From assembly GCF_003432485.1 (NCBI RefSeq), contig NZ_QVNQ01000019.1, positions 1-35,401 on the forward strand: 35,401 nt of DNA, given 5' to 3'. Within the stretch, counting starts at the first letter, position 1. Each line of letters begins with the position of its first letter. This document shows positions 22,570 through 32,080 of this stretch, in pieces. The position numbers and the translations under genes are program-made. The DNA is from Actinomadura spongiicola. GTDB lineage: Bacteria > Actinomycetota > Actinomycetes > Streptosporangiales > Streptosporangiaceae. Under the pieces are notes generated by a model. It saw nothing but the letters and a program-made list of their open reading frames with translations, was not told the origin of the DNA and searched no databases.

Positions 22570-23121
22570 ATGGCATTCGACGAGAGGACCGAGGAGCTGG
22601 CGGTCAAGGCCGCCCAGGGCGATCAGGGCGCCCTCAACGAGCTTCTCCGCAAGATCGAGCCTGACGTGCTGCGGCACAGCTCCCGGTTCCTGCCCTGCCG
22701 ACAGGACGCGGAAGAGGCCTGCCAGGACGCGTTGTTGCAGGTCGCGCGGAACATTCACCGGTTCGAGGGCCGGTCGAGGTTCAGTACTTGGCTGCACGTC
22801 GTCGTCGCCAATTCCGCCCGGTCCACCTACCGGTCGCTGAAACGGCGGTCGGTGGAGCAGGCGGGCGAGCTTCCGCAGCAGCGCCCCGACCCGCGCCGCA
22901 CCAGCGTCATCGCGGGCTCGCGCGTCGACATCCTGGACGCCATGGAGGACCTGGAGGCCCGCAAGCCGGACCTCATCCAGGCCCTCGTCCTGCGGGACGT
23001 GTCCCAGCTGGAGTACGCGGAGATCGCCGAACAGCTCGGATTGCCGCTCGGCACGGTGAAGTCCCGCATCCACGAGGCGCGCAAGCAGGTCAGGCAGACG
23101 CTCGGCGACTCCTACACCTGA
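22570..23121 (+). CDS. ECF-type RNA polymerase sigma factor
   Basis: A 183-residue sigma-70 family factor of the ECF class. Region 2 spans ~15-90 (GDQGALNELLRKIEPDVLRH, RQDAEEACQDALLQVARNIH, then FEGRSRFSTWLHVVVANSAR), and region 4 spans ~120-178 (LVLRDVSQLEYAEIAEQLGL, PLGTVKSRIHEARKQVR). ATG 22570 follows GAGGCGG. No anti-sigma factor gene follows. The divergent neighbour is a membrane Ser/Thr kinase, 52 bases apart, so kinase-controlled activity or shared regulation is plausible but inferred. Confidence 0.93.
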   Translation: MAFDERTEELAVKAAQGDQGALNELLRKIEPDVLRHSSRFLPCRQDAEEACQDALLQVARNIHRFEGRSRFSTWLHVVVANSARSTYRSLKRRSVEQAGELPQQRPDPRRTSVIAGSRVDILDAMEDLEARKPDLIQALVLRDVSQLEYAEIAEQLGLPLGTVKSRIHEARKQVRQTLGDSYT

Positions 23122-23203
23122 CGCCTGACCTCGCCAAACGTCGGTCATCGACCGGTAACGGTGCGTTCATGGGCCCGGTGCCGGGCCCGGTCCGTGAGCC
23201 ACC

Positions 23204-24238
23204 ATGCCGTGCATGCCATCCTGCCCGGACCCCCGCCATGACCGTCCGATCTTCATCATCGGGTGCCCTCGTTCGGGGACGACGCTGCTTCAGCTGATGC
23301 TGCACTCGCATCCCCGCATCGCGGTCCCCTCGGAGACGAAGTTCGTCCTGCCCGCCTATACGGCTAGGTGTGATTTCGGTGACCTCGGGGTCAGGGAGAA
23401 CCGGCGCGCGCTCGCCGACTGGATCACGCGCGACCGGTCGACCAAGTTCCACGCGCTCGGCCTGGACGCCGCCGAGGTCGCCGACGAGATCGTCGCCGGG
23501 CCGCCGACGCTGGGCTCGGCGATCGCCATCGTGTTCCGCGCGTACGCGCGCCGGTCCGGCAAGCCGCGCTGGGGCGACAAGCGGCCGAGCTACTTCCGGT
23601 ACGTCGGCCCGCTGCTGCGAATGTTCCCGGACGCGCAGTTCGTCCATCTCATCCGGGACGGCCGTGACTGCGTCGCCTCGCTCCTGGAGATGCCCTGGTA
23701 CGACCAGGACATCAACCACGCCGTCTCCGTGTGGCGGGAGGCCATCGACCGCGGTCGTCGGCTCACCGAACGACTCGGTCCCGACACCTACTACGAGATG
23801 CAGTACGAGCGTCTCGTCGCCGACCCCACCGACGAACTGACCCGGCTCTGCGGGTTCCTCGGCGAGGAGTTCGACCCGGCGATGACCCACCCGGACGGTC
23901 TCGCCAAGCAGACCGTCTCGTCCCACAAGCAATGGCACGGCCGGACGAAGGACCTCGTCACCACCTCCCGCGTCGGTTCGTGGGCGCAGCGCCTCGCGCC
24001 CTGGGAGATCAGCCTGGCGGAGGCCGCGTTCGGGGAGCGGCTCGCCGAGTACGGCTACGAGCCGAGCGGCCTGCCGAAGCCGCCCGCGTCCCAGCTCGCC
24101 CGCTTCGCCAAGGTCAGCGCCCATCGCCGCATGGCACAGAGCAAGGCGGCGCTGCGCGACCGGTGGAAACAGCGTTACGAGCCGAACCCGGTCGCCTGCG
24201 TCCCGACCCACGAAACCACCGCGACCTCGGCCCCCTGA
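23204..24238 (+). CDS. sulfotransferase-family protein
   Basis: A 344-residue PAPS-dependent sulfotransferase-like enzyme. The 5'-phosphosulfate loop is RPIFIIGCPRSGTTLLQLML (~14-33). The 3'-phosphate-binding segment is FVHLIRDGRDCVASLLEMPW with its conserved Arg/Ser. YYEMQYERLVADPTDELTRLCGFLG is the family's usual helix after the core. No membrane segment. Starts at ATG 23204 or 23213; no strong ribosome binding site. Acceptor substrate unknown; no other sulfation genes lie near it. Confidence 0.9.
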   Translation: MPCMPSCPDPRHDRPIFIIGCPRSGTTLLQLMLHSHPRIAVPSETKFVLPAYTARCDFGDLGVRENRRALADWITRDRSTKFHALGLDAAEVADEIVAGPPTLGSAIAIVFRAYARRSGKPRWGDKRPSYFRYVGPLLRMFPDAQFVHLIRDGRDCVASLLEMPWYDQDINHAVSVWREAIDRGRRLTERLGPDTYYEMQYERLVADPTDELTRLCGFLGEEFDPAMTHPDGLAKQTVSSHKQWHGRTKDLVTTSRVGSWAQRLAPWEISLAEAAFGERLAEYGYEPSGLPKPPASQLARFAKVSAHRRMAQSKAALRDRWKQRYEPNPVACVPTHETTATSAP

Positions 24239-24350
24239 CCAAGCTTCCCGGCACCCCTACCGTCCGGACGCCCCGCCGGTTCGGGCACTTTCCACCGGGG
24301 CGCTCTGCCCGTCCGGGGACCTGCCGTCCAAGCCCCCTGCTGGCTCAAGC

Positions 24351-24399
24351 GTCTTGCTGTCCGGGCGTCCTGCTGTTCGGGCGGCCTTGTTGTGGGGGC
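24351..24399 (+). repeat. short imperfect tandem repeat between converging genes
   Basis: Three imperfect units, GTCTTGCTGTCCGGGC (24351-24366), GTCCTGCTGTTCGGGC (24367-24382) and a diverged third, lie between the sulfotransferase and otsA ends. They do not form a clear terminator stem. Confidence 0.4.
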
Positions 24400-24425
24400 G
24401 CCTGTCGGCGAGGGAGCGTCGGGTG

Positions 24426-25898
24426 TCAGTCGAGGGTCGCTAGTTGGTCGGCGAACCAGGTTTGTGGCGGTAGCGCGGTTGCGGCGGTGGCGAGGCGGGC
24501 GCAGCGGTCGGAGCGTTCGCGGCGTGGCATCAGCAGGGCTCGATGGAGCGTCTCCGCGGTCTGCGACACGTCGTAGGGGTTGATGATCAGCGCGTCCTCG
24601 GAGAGTTCCGCCGCGGCGCCCGCCTCCCTGGACAGCACCAGCGCGCATCCGCGCTCCGACAGGACGGGCCCTTCCTTCGCGACCAGGTTCATTCCGTCCC
24701 TGATCGGGTTGACGAGCAGCACATCGGCGAGGCCGTAGGCGGCCAGGGAACGCGGATAGTCGTCGTTCACCTGAAGGATGAGCGGATCCCAGTCCGGTGT
24801 GCCGAACTCGTCGGTGATCTGCTCGGCCGTGCGCTGGACGGCCGCCGTGTACTCCCGGTACTCGGGCAGGTCGTAGCGGGACGGGTAGGCGAACGCCAGG
24901 TGCACCACCCGTCCACGCCATTCGGGATGGTTGACGAGCAGCTCACGGTAGGCGTCGAGCCCTCGCACGATGTTCTTCGAGAGTTCCGTGCGGTCGATCC
25001 GAACGATGAGTTGACGGTCGCGCACCTGTTCGCGCAGCGTGCGTGCCCGTTCCACGACGTCCTGTTCGGCGGCGCGTTGGCGCAACGCCTTGCCGTCAAC
25101 GCCTAGTGCATGGACGCCCACGCGGGTGACGTGCCCTGAGCGGGTGACGGTACGGGCCGTGCGGTCGACACGTGCACCAGGCAGTAGTTCGCAGCAGTCG
25201 AGGAACGCGGACGCCCAACGCTCGGTGAGGAACCCCGCATGGTCGGCGCCGAGTATGCCGAGAAGGATCTGCGTGCCGATGTCGTCCGGCAGCAGCCTGT
25301 AGTACTCGGGCGGTGCCCACGGCGTGTGCGAGAAGTGCACGATTTTCAGGTCGGGACGCCGGTCGCGCAGCATCCGCGGTGCCAGCGACAGGTGGTAGTC
25401 CTGGATCGCGGCCTTCGCGCCCGGTGCGGCGTCGCGTGCCAAGGCGTCGGCGAACGCCGCGTTGTACGCCTCGAAGGACTGCCAGTCGCGACGGGAGCGG
25501 GCGTCGAAATGCGGGCTGCGCGGCGTGTCGTACAGGAGATGGTGGACGAACCACAGCGTCGAGTTGGCCACGGCGTTGTACGCGCGGTGGAACGTCCCGG
25601 CCGGAATGTCGAGCATCCGCACCGCGGCGCCACCGGTGTCGTGACCGGCGAGGTCGAGGCGTCCGTCGGGTGAGCGCCGGGCGGCCGTCCGGTCGGCGTC
25701 GCCCAGGCTCGCGCACACCCACAGCACCTCCGGGGCGCTCGCCTCCGTTCCGGGGGGCTCCGGCGGATCGGGAGCGCCCGTGACGGCGGCCAGGCCCGAC
25801 ACCAGCCCTCCGCCGCCGCGCCGCATGGTGAGCGACCCGGCATCCGACAGCGAGAACGACAGCGGCCCCCGGTTCGACGCCACCAGCACTTGGCTCAT
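24426..25898 (-). CDS. otsA: alpha,alpha-trehalose-phosphate synthase (UDP-forming)
   Basis: A 490-residue GT20 glycosyltransferase that joins a nucleotide-activated glucose to glucose-6-phosphate. Recognisable elements: N-terminal VLVASNRGPLSF and GGGGLVSGLAAVTG (substrate loop), WFVHHLLYD, AIQDYHLSLAPRML (central D-Y-H-L), VHFSHTPWAPPEYYRLLP, IVRIDRTELSKNIVRGLDAY (Arg/Lys phosphate binding) and C-terminal VLLVNPIRDGMNLVAKEGPVL. Size is normal for the family. With otsB at 18535-19353 it completes the OtsAB trehalose route for osmotic and desiccation stress. Confidence 0.95.
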   Translation of the reverse strand: MSQVLVASNRGPLSFSLSDAGSLTMRRGGGGLVSGLAAVTGAPDPPEPPGTEASAPEVLWVCASLGDADRTAARRSPDGRLDLAGHDTGGAAVRMLDIPAGTFHRAYNAVANSTLWFVHHLLYDTPRSPHFDARSRRDWQSFEAYNAAFADALARDAAPGAKAAIQDYHLSLAPRMLRDRRPDLKIVHFSHTPWAPPEYYRLLPDDIGTQILLGILGADHAGFLTERWASAFLDCCELLPGARVDRTARTVTRSGHVTRVGVHALGVDGKALRQRAAEQDVVERARTLREQVRDRQLIVRIDRTELSKNIVRGLDAYRELLVNHPEWRGRVVHLAFAYPSRYDLPEYREYTAAVQRTAEQITDEFGTPDWDPLILQVNDDYPRSLAAYGLADVLLVNPIRDGMNLVAKEGPVLSERGCALVLSREAGAAAELSEDALIINPYDVSQTAETLHRALLMPRRERSDRCARLATAATALPPQTWFADQLATLD

Positions 25899-25998
25899 AA
25901 CCGCAGGGTCTCAGTTGTCGTCGACGCGCTTCAAAGGGACCCGCTGTGGTCCTCGCCACCTCGCGATTAACAGGTAAAGCGGAGGGTATCCGGCGGCA

Positions 25999-26940
25999 AT
26001 GAGCAGGACCGAGACGAGAAAGACCGTGCTCGTCGCCGGTGCCGCCAACCTCATCCTCGCGATCGCGAAGCTGATCGCCGGGCTTGTGGCCGGGTCCAGT
26101 GCGATGCTCGCGGAGAGCGCGCACTCCGTGGCGGACACCCTCAACCAGAGTTTTCTCCTCGCCTCCCTGCGGCGCAGCGAACGTCCCCCCGACCGGCGCC
26201 ACCCGTTCGGATACGGCAACGAGACCTACGTCTGGTCGCTGCTCGCCGCCTTCGGCATCTTCGTCGCCGGGGCCGGGTTCTCGATCTTCGAGGGCGTCCT
26301 GACCATGACCGGTCATGGCGGCTCCGGAACGGACGTGCGGCTCGCCTACGCCGTGCTCGTGCTCGCGGGCGTCCTGGAGGGGGCGTCCTGGATCCGCGCG
26401 TACTATCAGGCGCGCAAGGAGACCCGCGAGAACGGGCGCGACATCCTCGAACACGTCCGCAGGTCGCCGGACGTGACGTTCAAGACGGCGCTGTTCGAGG
26501 ACAGCACGGCCATGATCGGCCTCACGTTCGCCGCCGCGGGGCTGACCCTCCGGGAGATCACCGGCTCCGAGTTCTGGGACGGCCTGGCGTCCGTCCTCAT
26601 CGGCCTGCTCCTCATCGTCCTGGCGTTCTGGATCGGACGCGAGAGCATGAGCCTGCTCATCGGGCAGGCCGCCGATCCGGCCGCGCAGCGGCAGATCCGC
26701 GCGGAGATCGTCGGCTCGCCCGGGGTGACCGGCGTGGACGAGCTGCTCACCATGCACTTCGGCCCGGAGCAGATCCTCGTCGCGGCCAAGGTCCATTTCT
26801 CCGACGACATCAGCGCCGACGAGGCCGAGGACGTCGCCGGGGCGATCGACCGCCGGCTGCGGGAGCGGCTTCCGGCCGTCCGGCACGTGTTCCTGGACCC
26901 CACCCAGCACCCCGCGCGCCGTACGGGGGAGCCCGCGTGA
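25999..26940 (+). CDS. cation diffusion facilitator family transporter
   Basis: A 313-residue CDF metal-proton antiporter. About six membrane helices; helix 2 has SSAMLAESAHSVADTLNQ, with the His and Asp of the transport metal site, and helix 5 has LFEDSTAMIGL with the matching Asp. RRHPFGYGNE is the conserved cytosolic loop. The C-terminal cytoplasmic ferredoxin-like domain (SPGVTGVDELLTMHFGPEQI...LPAVRHVFLDP) is intact. Zn/Fe/Mn is likely; the sequence does not settle which. Divergent from otsA with a 100-base gap. Confidence 0.93.
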   Translation: MSRTETRKTVLVAGAANLILAIAKLIAGLVAGSSAMLAESAHSVADTLNQSFLLASLRRSERPPDRRHPFGYGNETYVWSLLAAFGIFVAGAGFSIFEGVLTMTGHGGSGTDVRLAYAVLVLAGVLEGASWIRAYYQARKETRENGRDILEHVRRSPDVTFKTALFEDSTAMIGLTFAAAGLTLREITGSEFWDGLASVLIGLLLIVLAFWIGRESMSLLIGQAADPAAQRQIRAEIVGSPGVTGVDELLTMHFGPEQILVAAKVHFSDDISADEAEDVAGAIDRRLRERLPAVRHVFLDPTQHPARRTGEPA

Positions 26941-27049
26941 TCTAGACCGCGGCGGGTAACGTTCCCATGGTGGACCCGCCCTGTCTGACATCCGGTCAGA
27001 TCAGGTAAAGTCACCCATACGCGTTCAAAGCGCCGACAACTGAATATTG

Positions 27050-27188
27050 CTCATCCAGAGGGGTGGAGGGACCGGCCCGACGAAGCCCCGGCAACCACTC
27101 GGCTGACGCGCGCTCGCGATCCTGCGAGGCCGGCCGGGAGATGGTGCCAACTCCGGCCTGCGACCAGGGTGGCGCAGGAAAGATGGGG
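27050..27188 (+). promoter_or_regulatory. SAM-I (S-box) riboswitch
   Basis: The leader has the S-box core in order: ATCCAGAGGGGTGGAGGGA at 27053-27071 (P1/P2 5' side with the kink-turn region), CGGCCCGACGAAGCCCCGGC at 27073-27092, AACC, a variable GC-rich arm, ATGGTGCCAACTCC (27141-27154), and GGAAAGATGGGG closing P1 (CTCATC of 27050-27055 with GATGGG). It binds S-adenosylmethionine and represses the downstream gene. Only 17 bases separate P1 from the ATG, and the ribosome binding site (GGGGAGAAAGG) overlaps the 3' strand of P1. No terminator hairpin fits between, so control is probably translational. Confidence 0.93.
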
Positions 27189-27205
27189 AGAAAGGCCTCG
27201 CCCGT

Positions 27206-28450
27206 ATGGCACTCACGCCTGCCACCGACCTAGGAAACGCCACCGCTCTCGTCTGCCGCGAATGCGGTTCGTCCCGGGACCTCGGGCCCTACTACGCCTG
27301 CGAGGAGTGTTTCGGCCCCCTGGAGATCGCCTACGACTTCGGGGGAGTCACCCGCGCGGACATCGAGGCGGGACCGCACAACATCTGGCGCTACCGGGCC
27401 CTGCTGCCCGTCCCGTCGAACGTCGCCGACACGCCCAACACCGAGCCCGGCCTGACCGCGCTCGTCCGCGCCGACAACCTCGCGGAGAGCCTCGGCCTGC
27501 GGACCCTGTGGGTGAAGGACGACAGCGGCAACCCGACCCACTCGTTCAAGGACCGCGTCGTCGCGGTCGCGCTCGCCGCCGCCCGCGAACTCGGCTTCAA
27601 GGTCCTGGCGTGCCCGTCCACCGGCAACCTCGCCAACGCCGTCGCCGCGGCCGCGGCCCGCGCCGGGATCCGCAGCGCCGTGTTCGTCCCGTCCAACCTC
27701 GAAGCGCAGAAGATCATCACGACGGCCGTGTACGGCGGGACGTTCGTGACCGTCGACGGCAACTACGACGACGTGAACCGGCTCGCGTCCGAGATCGCCG
27801 GGGAACAGGACGACTGGGCGTTCGTCAACGTCAACGTCCGGCCCTACTACGCCGAGGGCTCCAAGACCCTCGGCTACGAGATCGCCGAACAGCTCGGCTG
27901 GCGGCTGCCCGACCAGATCGTCGTCCCGGTCGCGTCCGGCTCCCAGCTCACCAAGATCGACAAGGCGTTCCAGGAACTGATCAAACTGGGCCTCGTCGAG
28001 GACAGGCCGTACCGCGTCTTCGGCGCCCAGGCCACCGGCTGCGCCCCCGTCGCCACCGCGTTCAAGGACGGCCACGACGTCATCCGCCCCGTGAAGCCCG
28101 ACACGATCGCCAAGTCGCTCGCGATCGGCAACCCGGCCGACGGCCCCTACGTCCTGGACGTCACCCGCCGCACGGGCGGCGCCGTCGAGGACGTCACCGA
28201 CGCCGAGGTGGTCGAGGGCATCCGCCTCCTCGCCCGCACCGAGGGGATCTTCGGCGAGACCGCGGGCGGCGTCACCGTCGCCACCCTCCGCAAGCTCATC
28301 GGGTCCGGGGCGCTCGACCCGTCCGCCGAAACGGTGATCATCAACTCGGGGGACGGGCTGAAGACCCTGGACGCCGTCGCACCGGTCGTCGCGCCGTCCG
28401 CGAACATCGCCCCGTCCCTGGAGGCTTTCCGCGCCGCGGGCCTCGCCTGA
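27206..28450 (+). CDS. thrC: threonine synthase
   Basis: A 414-residue PLP enzyme that turns O-phosphohomoserine into threonine. An N-terminal CRECGSSRDLGPYYACEECFGPLE gives four Cys in two C-x-x-C pairs. The PLP lysine is Lys115 in NPTHSFKDRVV; CPSTGNLANAVAAAAARAGI binds the cofactor phosphate and substrate; VPVASGSQLTKI and TAGGVTVATLRKL follow. It sits behind a SAM-I riboswitch and 15 bases ahead of a CysO-like gene. SAM control is odd for pure threonine synthesis but logical at the threonine/methionine branch; a sulfhydrylase-like activity using the carrier protein is a possible alternative, not shown. Confidence 0.93.
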   Translation: MALTPATDLGNATALVCRECGSSRDLGPYYACEECFGPLEIAYDFGGVTRADIEAGPHNIWRYRALLPVPSNVADTPNTEPGLTALVRADNLAESLGLRTLWVKDDSGNPTHSFKDRVVAVALAAARELGFKVLACPSTGNLANAVAAAAARAGIRSAVFVPSNLEAQKIITTAVYGGTFVTVDGNYDDVNRLASEIAGEQDDWAFVNVNVRPYYAEGSKTLGYEIAEQLGWRLPDQIVVPVASGSQLTKIDKAFQELIKLGLVEDRPYRVFGAQATGCAPVATAFKDGHDVIRPVKPDTIAKSLAIGNPADGPYVLDVTRRTGGAVEDVTDAEVVEGIRLLARTEGIFGETAGGVTVATLRKLIGSGALDPSAETVIINSGDGLKTLDAVAPVVAPSANIAPSLEAFRAAGLA

Positions 28451-28465
28451 CAACAAAGGAGCAGC

Positions 28466-28744
28466 ATGAGCAGCGTTTCCGTGCGCATTCCGACGATCCT
28501 GCGGACCTACACGAGTGGCGAGTCGGAGGTGAAGGCCGAGGGCGACACGCTCCGCGCCGTCGTCGCCGACCTGGAGGCCAGTTACTCCGGCATCTCCGCC
28601 CGCATCCTGGACGACTCGGGCAAGATCCGCCGGTTCGTCAACGTCTATGTCGGGGACGAGGACGTCCGTTTCGCCGAGGGTCTGGACACACCGACCCCCG
28701 AGGGCGCGCAAATTTCGATCATCCCCGCCGTCGCCGGAGGCTGA
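28466..28744 (+). CDS. cysO: CysO-like sulfur carrier protein (MoaD/ThiS fold)
   Basis: A 92-residue ubiquitin-like sulfur carrier ending in the required Gly-Gly (IIPAVAGG). SVRIPTILRTYTSG, GDTLRAVVADLEASYSGIS, RRFVNVYVGDEDVRF and the C-terminus closely follow remembered mycobacterial CysO. Such carriers are thiocarboxylated at the terminal Gly and deliver sulfide for cysteine (or methionine) formation. ATG 28466 follows AAAGGAG. Cotranscribed with thrC (15-base gap) under the same SAM riboswitch; mec and cysM, its mycobacterial partners, are not in the window. Confidence 0.92.
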   Translation: MSSVSVRIPTILRTYTSGESEVKAEGDTLRAVVADLEASYSGISARILDDSGKIRRFVNVYVGDEDVRFAEGLDTPTPEGAQISIIPAVAGG

Positions 28745-28752
28745 GACGCCCA

Positions 28753-28782
28753 CGGCCCCGGCACAGCGATGCGCCGGGGCCG
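28753..28782 (+). terminator. terminator of the thrC-cysO operon
   Basis: A perfect 10-bp GC stem (CGGCCCCGGC / GCCGGGGCCG) around a 10-base loop, eight bases after the cysO stop. No T-run, as common in high-GC actinomycetes. Confidence 0.8.
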
Positions 28783-28889
28783 CGCTCTCACCCCCAACGC
28801 GAATTGACATCCTCGCCGGGGCCTCCACTGATCAGCGACTTTCGGCGATGACCTGAAAAACCGACCCGGAATTTCTATGATCACCCTTT

Positions 28890-29300
28890 ATGAAGGGTTT
28901 TCTCCGGCGTTGGGCAGCCGTCTTCCCGCCCGTTCTCACCGGCGTGAGCATCGCGGGTCTCTGGGGCATGTCGGCCCTGGAAGAACGGGCCGACCGCACC
29001 CGCTTATCCGCGTGTATTCACAACCCGTCCGCCGCCCATTGGAGCCACGGCTACGACGCCTGGCTGCCCTTCGCGGTCCTCACAAGCGCCCTCCTCGGCG
29101 CCGTACTCGCGGCGGCGGTTCTCCTGTCCAACGCACAAACCCCACGCCGGCTCCGCGCAGCCTGCTACCCGACCATGGTGATCGCCCTCATCGCCCTCTT
29201 CCCGGCCGCCACGGCGGTCGACGACTATTACAACCTGCCCGGCGCCGACTTCTCCAGCCTGAACAGCCCACCCTGCCCCAAAGCCCACTCGGTCGGATAA
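28890..29300 (+). CDS. small hypothetical membrane protein
   Basis: A 136-residue protein with three probable membrane helices: VFPPVLTGVSIAGLWGMSAL, WLPFAVLTSALLGAVLAAAVLL and YPTMVIALIALFPAATAV. Two Cys (SACIHN, PPCPKA) face the same side as the loops outside. Family not recognised. The ATG is preceded by a low-GC stretch; the nearest ribosome-binding-like bases are weak. The syntenic position in streptomycetes is usually taken by a cold-shock gene, from memory. Confidence 0.6.
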   Translation: MKGFLRRWAAVFPPVLTGVSIAGLWGMSALEERADRTRLSACIHNPSAAHWSHGYDAWLPFAVLTSALLGAVLAAAVLLSNAQTPRRLRAACYPTMVIALIALFPAATAVDDYYNLPGADFSSLNSPPCPKAHSVG

Positions 29301-29541
29301 CCACACAACCCCGGAACCCAAGGCACCCGATAGCGGAACTGGAGACTGAATCTCCGACCGGACGGTCGCCTGCGAAATCCCGGTGGATGAACCTTTTCGA
29401 CAAATGAATTTCGCGTCTGCTGCCGTCCTACGATTCTCTGCCCGGCCTCGACGCCTTCCTTCGCAGACCGGTAGGTGGTCCTGCCTTTCAGCCCAACCGG
29501 CTGGGGTAGTGATGCAGTACGGGGCCTGCGATCATAGGGGC

Positions 29542-29781
29542 ATGACCAGAATCGAAACGATGGACGCGCAGGATCTGCCAATTATCGGTGAATGCTTAAA
29601 CGCCGCGTTGCAGGGACCCTTTTTCCCGGGTAGGGACTTCCACTATCCACACGGCCAGCGAGAACCCTGGCACGAGTACATCTCGGTCTCGCCGCGAGAG
29701 GTTGCGGGGGTGTTGGCTCGCTGGCTGGGTCAATCGAAGCTGGACGACTCGGCCGGCGGCTTCTTCGATCGGCTCCGCTGA
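29542..29781 (+). CDS. small conserved-looking hypothetical protein
   Basis: A 79-residue protein, acidic N-terminus (MTRIETMDAQDLPIIGECLN), then AALQGPFFPGRDFHYPHGQR and a helix VSPREVAGVLARWLG. The GPFFP...F-H-x-x-x-G-x-x-R-x-x-V-x-x-V pattern resembles short actinomycete proteins of unknown function, but the usual C-terminal extension seems replaced, so it could be truncated. The frame is open upstream to 29383; ATG 29542 is preferred because coding quality begins there and TAGGGG precedes it. Confidence 0.5.
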   Translation: MTRIETMDAQDLPIIGECLNAALQGPFFPGRDFHYPHGQREPWHEYISVSPREVAGVLARWLGQSKLDDSAGGFFDRLR

Positions 29782-30076
29782 CTGGCGAGCGACCATACTG
29801 CGGGCGGCGACGCGCGACCCGGTGACCGGTGCCCACACCGCACCCTTCGGGCGGGCCAGGCGCGGGCCGCGCAGCGTCCTGAGCGCCGCCGCCCCCTGAC
29901 CACGCCGTGGAGCTCGAAGTCGGGTCCGCGTTCCGTGGCTGTTCCCCGAACACCTGCGGACGACCGCACACAGTGGATCGCAGTCCACGCTCCTGGCGTC
30001 CCAGAACGAGGCTTTGGTGCTGGTGGGGGCGGGTTCGGGCCGGTAGGTGAACCTTCCCTACGGGGATGCGCGCCGC
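29782..30076. other. non-coding stretch upstream of groEL
   Basis: About 295 bases with only mixed-frame shadows; no recognisable gene, repeat or RNA. It precedes the groEL promoter. Confidence 0.4.
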
Positions 30077-30105
30077 TTGCACTCGGCAGGGTAGAGTGCT
30101 AAACA
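30077..30105 (+). promoter_or_regulatory. groEL promoter
   Basis: TTGCAC (30077-30082) and TAAACA (30100-30105) with a 17-base spacer. Transcription would start at the left edge of the CIRCE element, giving a leader of ~150 bases before the groEL ATG. Confidence 0.6.
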
Positions 30106-30110
30106 AACGG

Positions 30111-30137
30111 TTGGCACTCTGCTGTGGAGAGTGACAA
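30111..30137. promoter_or_regulatory. CIRCE element (HrcA operator)
   Basis: TTGGCACTC - nine bases - GAGTGACAA, a close match to the CIRCE consensus TTAGCACTC-N9-GAGTGCTAA. HrcA binding here represses groEL until heat or misfolding stress. A partial extra half-site, GAGTGCTAA, lies just upstream at 30094-30102 and overlaps the -10. Confidence 0.88.
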
Positions 30138-30266
30138 CTTCACAGTCTGGGTCGGGGCGATGAGGCCTCAGTTCGGCGACGGAATGGCAGTCGTCGGCCG
30201 GGGCCGTCCGTCGCGGGCGTCGGCTCGATCCATCTAAGCCACCTTGTTCCGGGAGGACTGGAGCCT

Positions 30267-31898
<1,632 letters not shown>

Positions 31899-31940
31899 CC
31901 CACAGGTCAGATCCGCGCCGGACAACGGTGTACATATCCG

Positions 31941-31968
31941 AAGGGACGGTCCCCAGGGGCCGTCCCTT
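31941..31968 (+). terminator. groEL terminator
   Basis: A 9-bp stem (AAGGGACGG / CCGTCCCTT) around a 10-base loop (TCCCCAGGGG, itself self-pairing), 42 bases after the groEL stop. Confidence 0.85.
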
Positions 31969-32080
31969 CGCCTTTCGGGGACGATCCAGGTCGGCGACCG
32001 AACCGGTGGTGCCGCCCACGCGTCGAACACAATGATCGCGAACGTTCGGTCGGACGGCCCGCGCACCGCACGGAGGACAT

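Noticed and set aside
25096..26991. 631-residue minus-strand frame over the CDF gene and part of otsA
   Set aside because: Antisense of one real gene and out of frame with another; no domain seen.
27169..28851. 560-residue Arg/Pro-rich plus-strand frame over thrC-cysO
   Set aside because: It overlaps two well-supported genes and part of the riboswitch, with arginine/proline-rich shadow composition.
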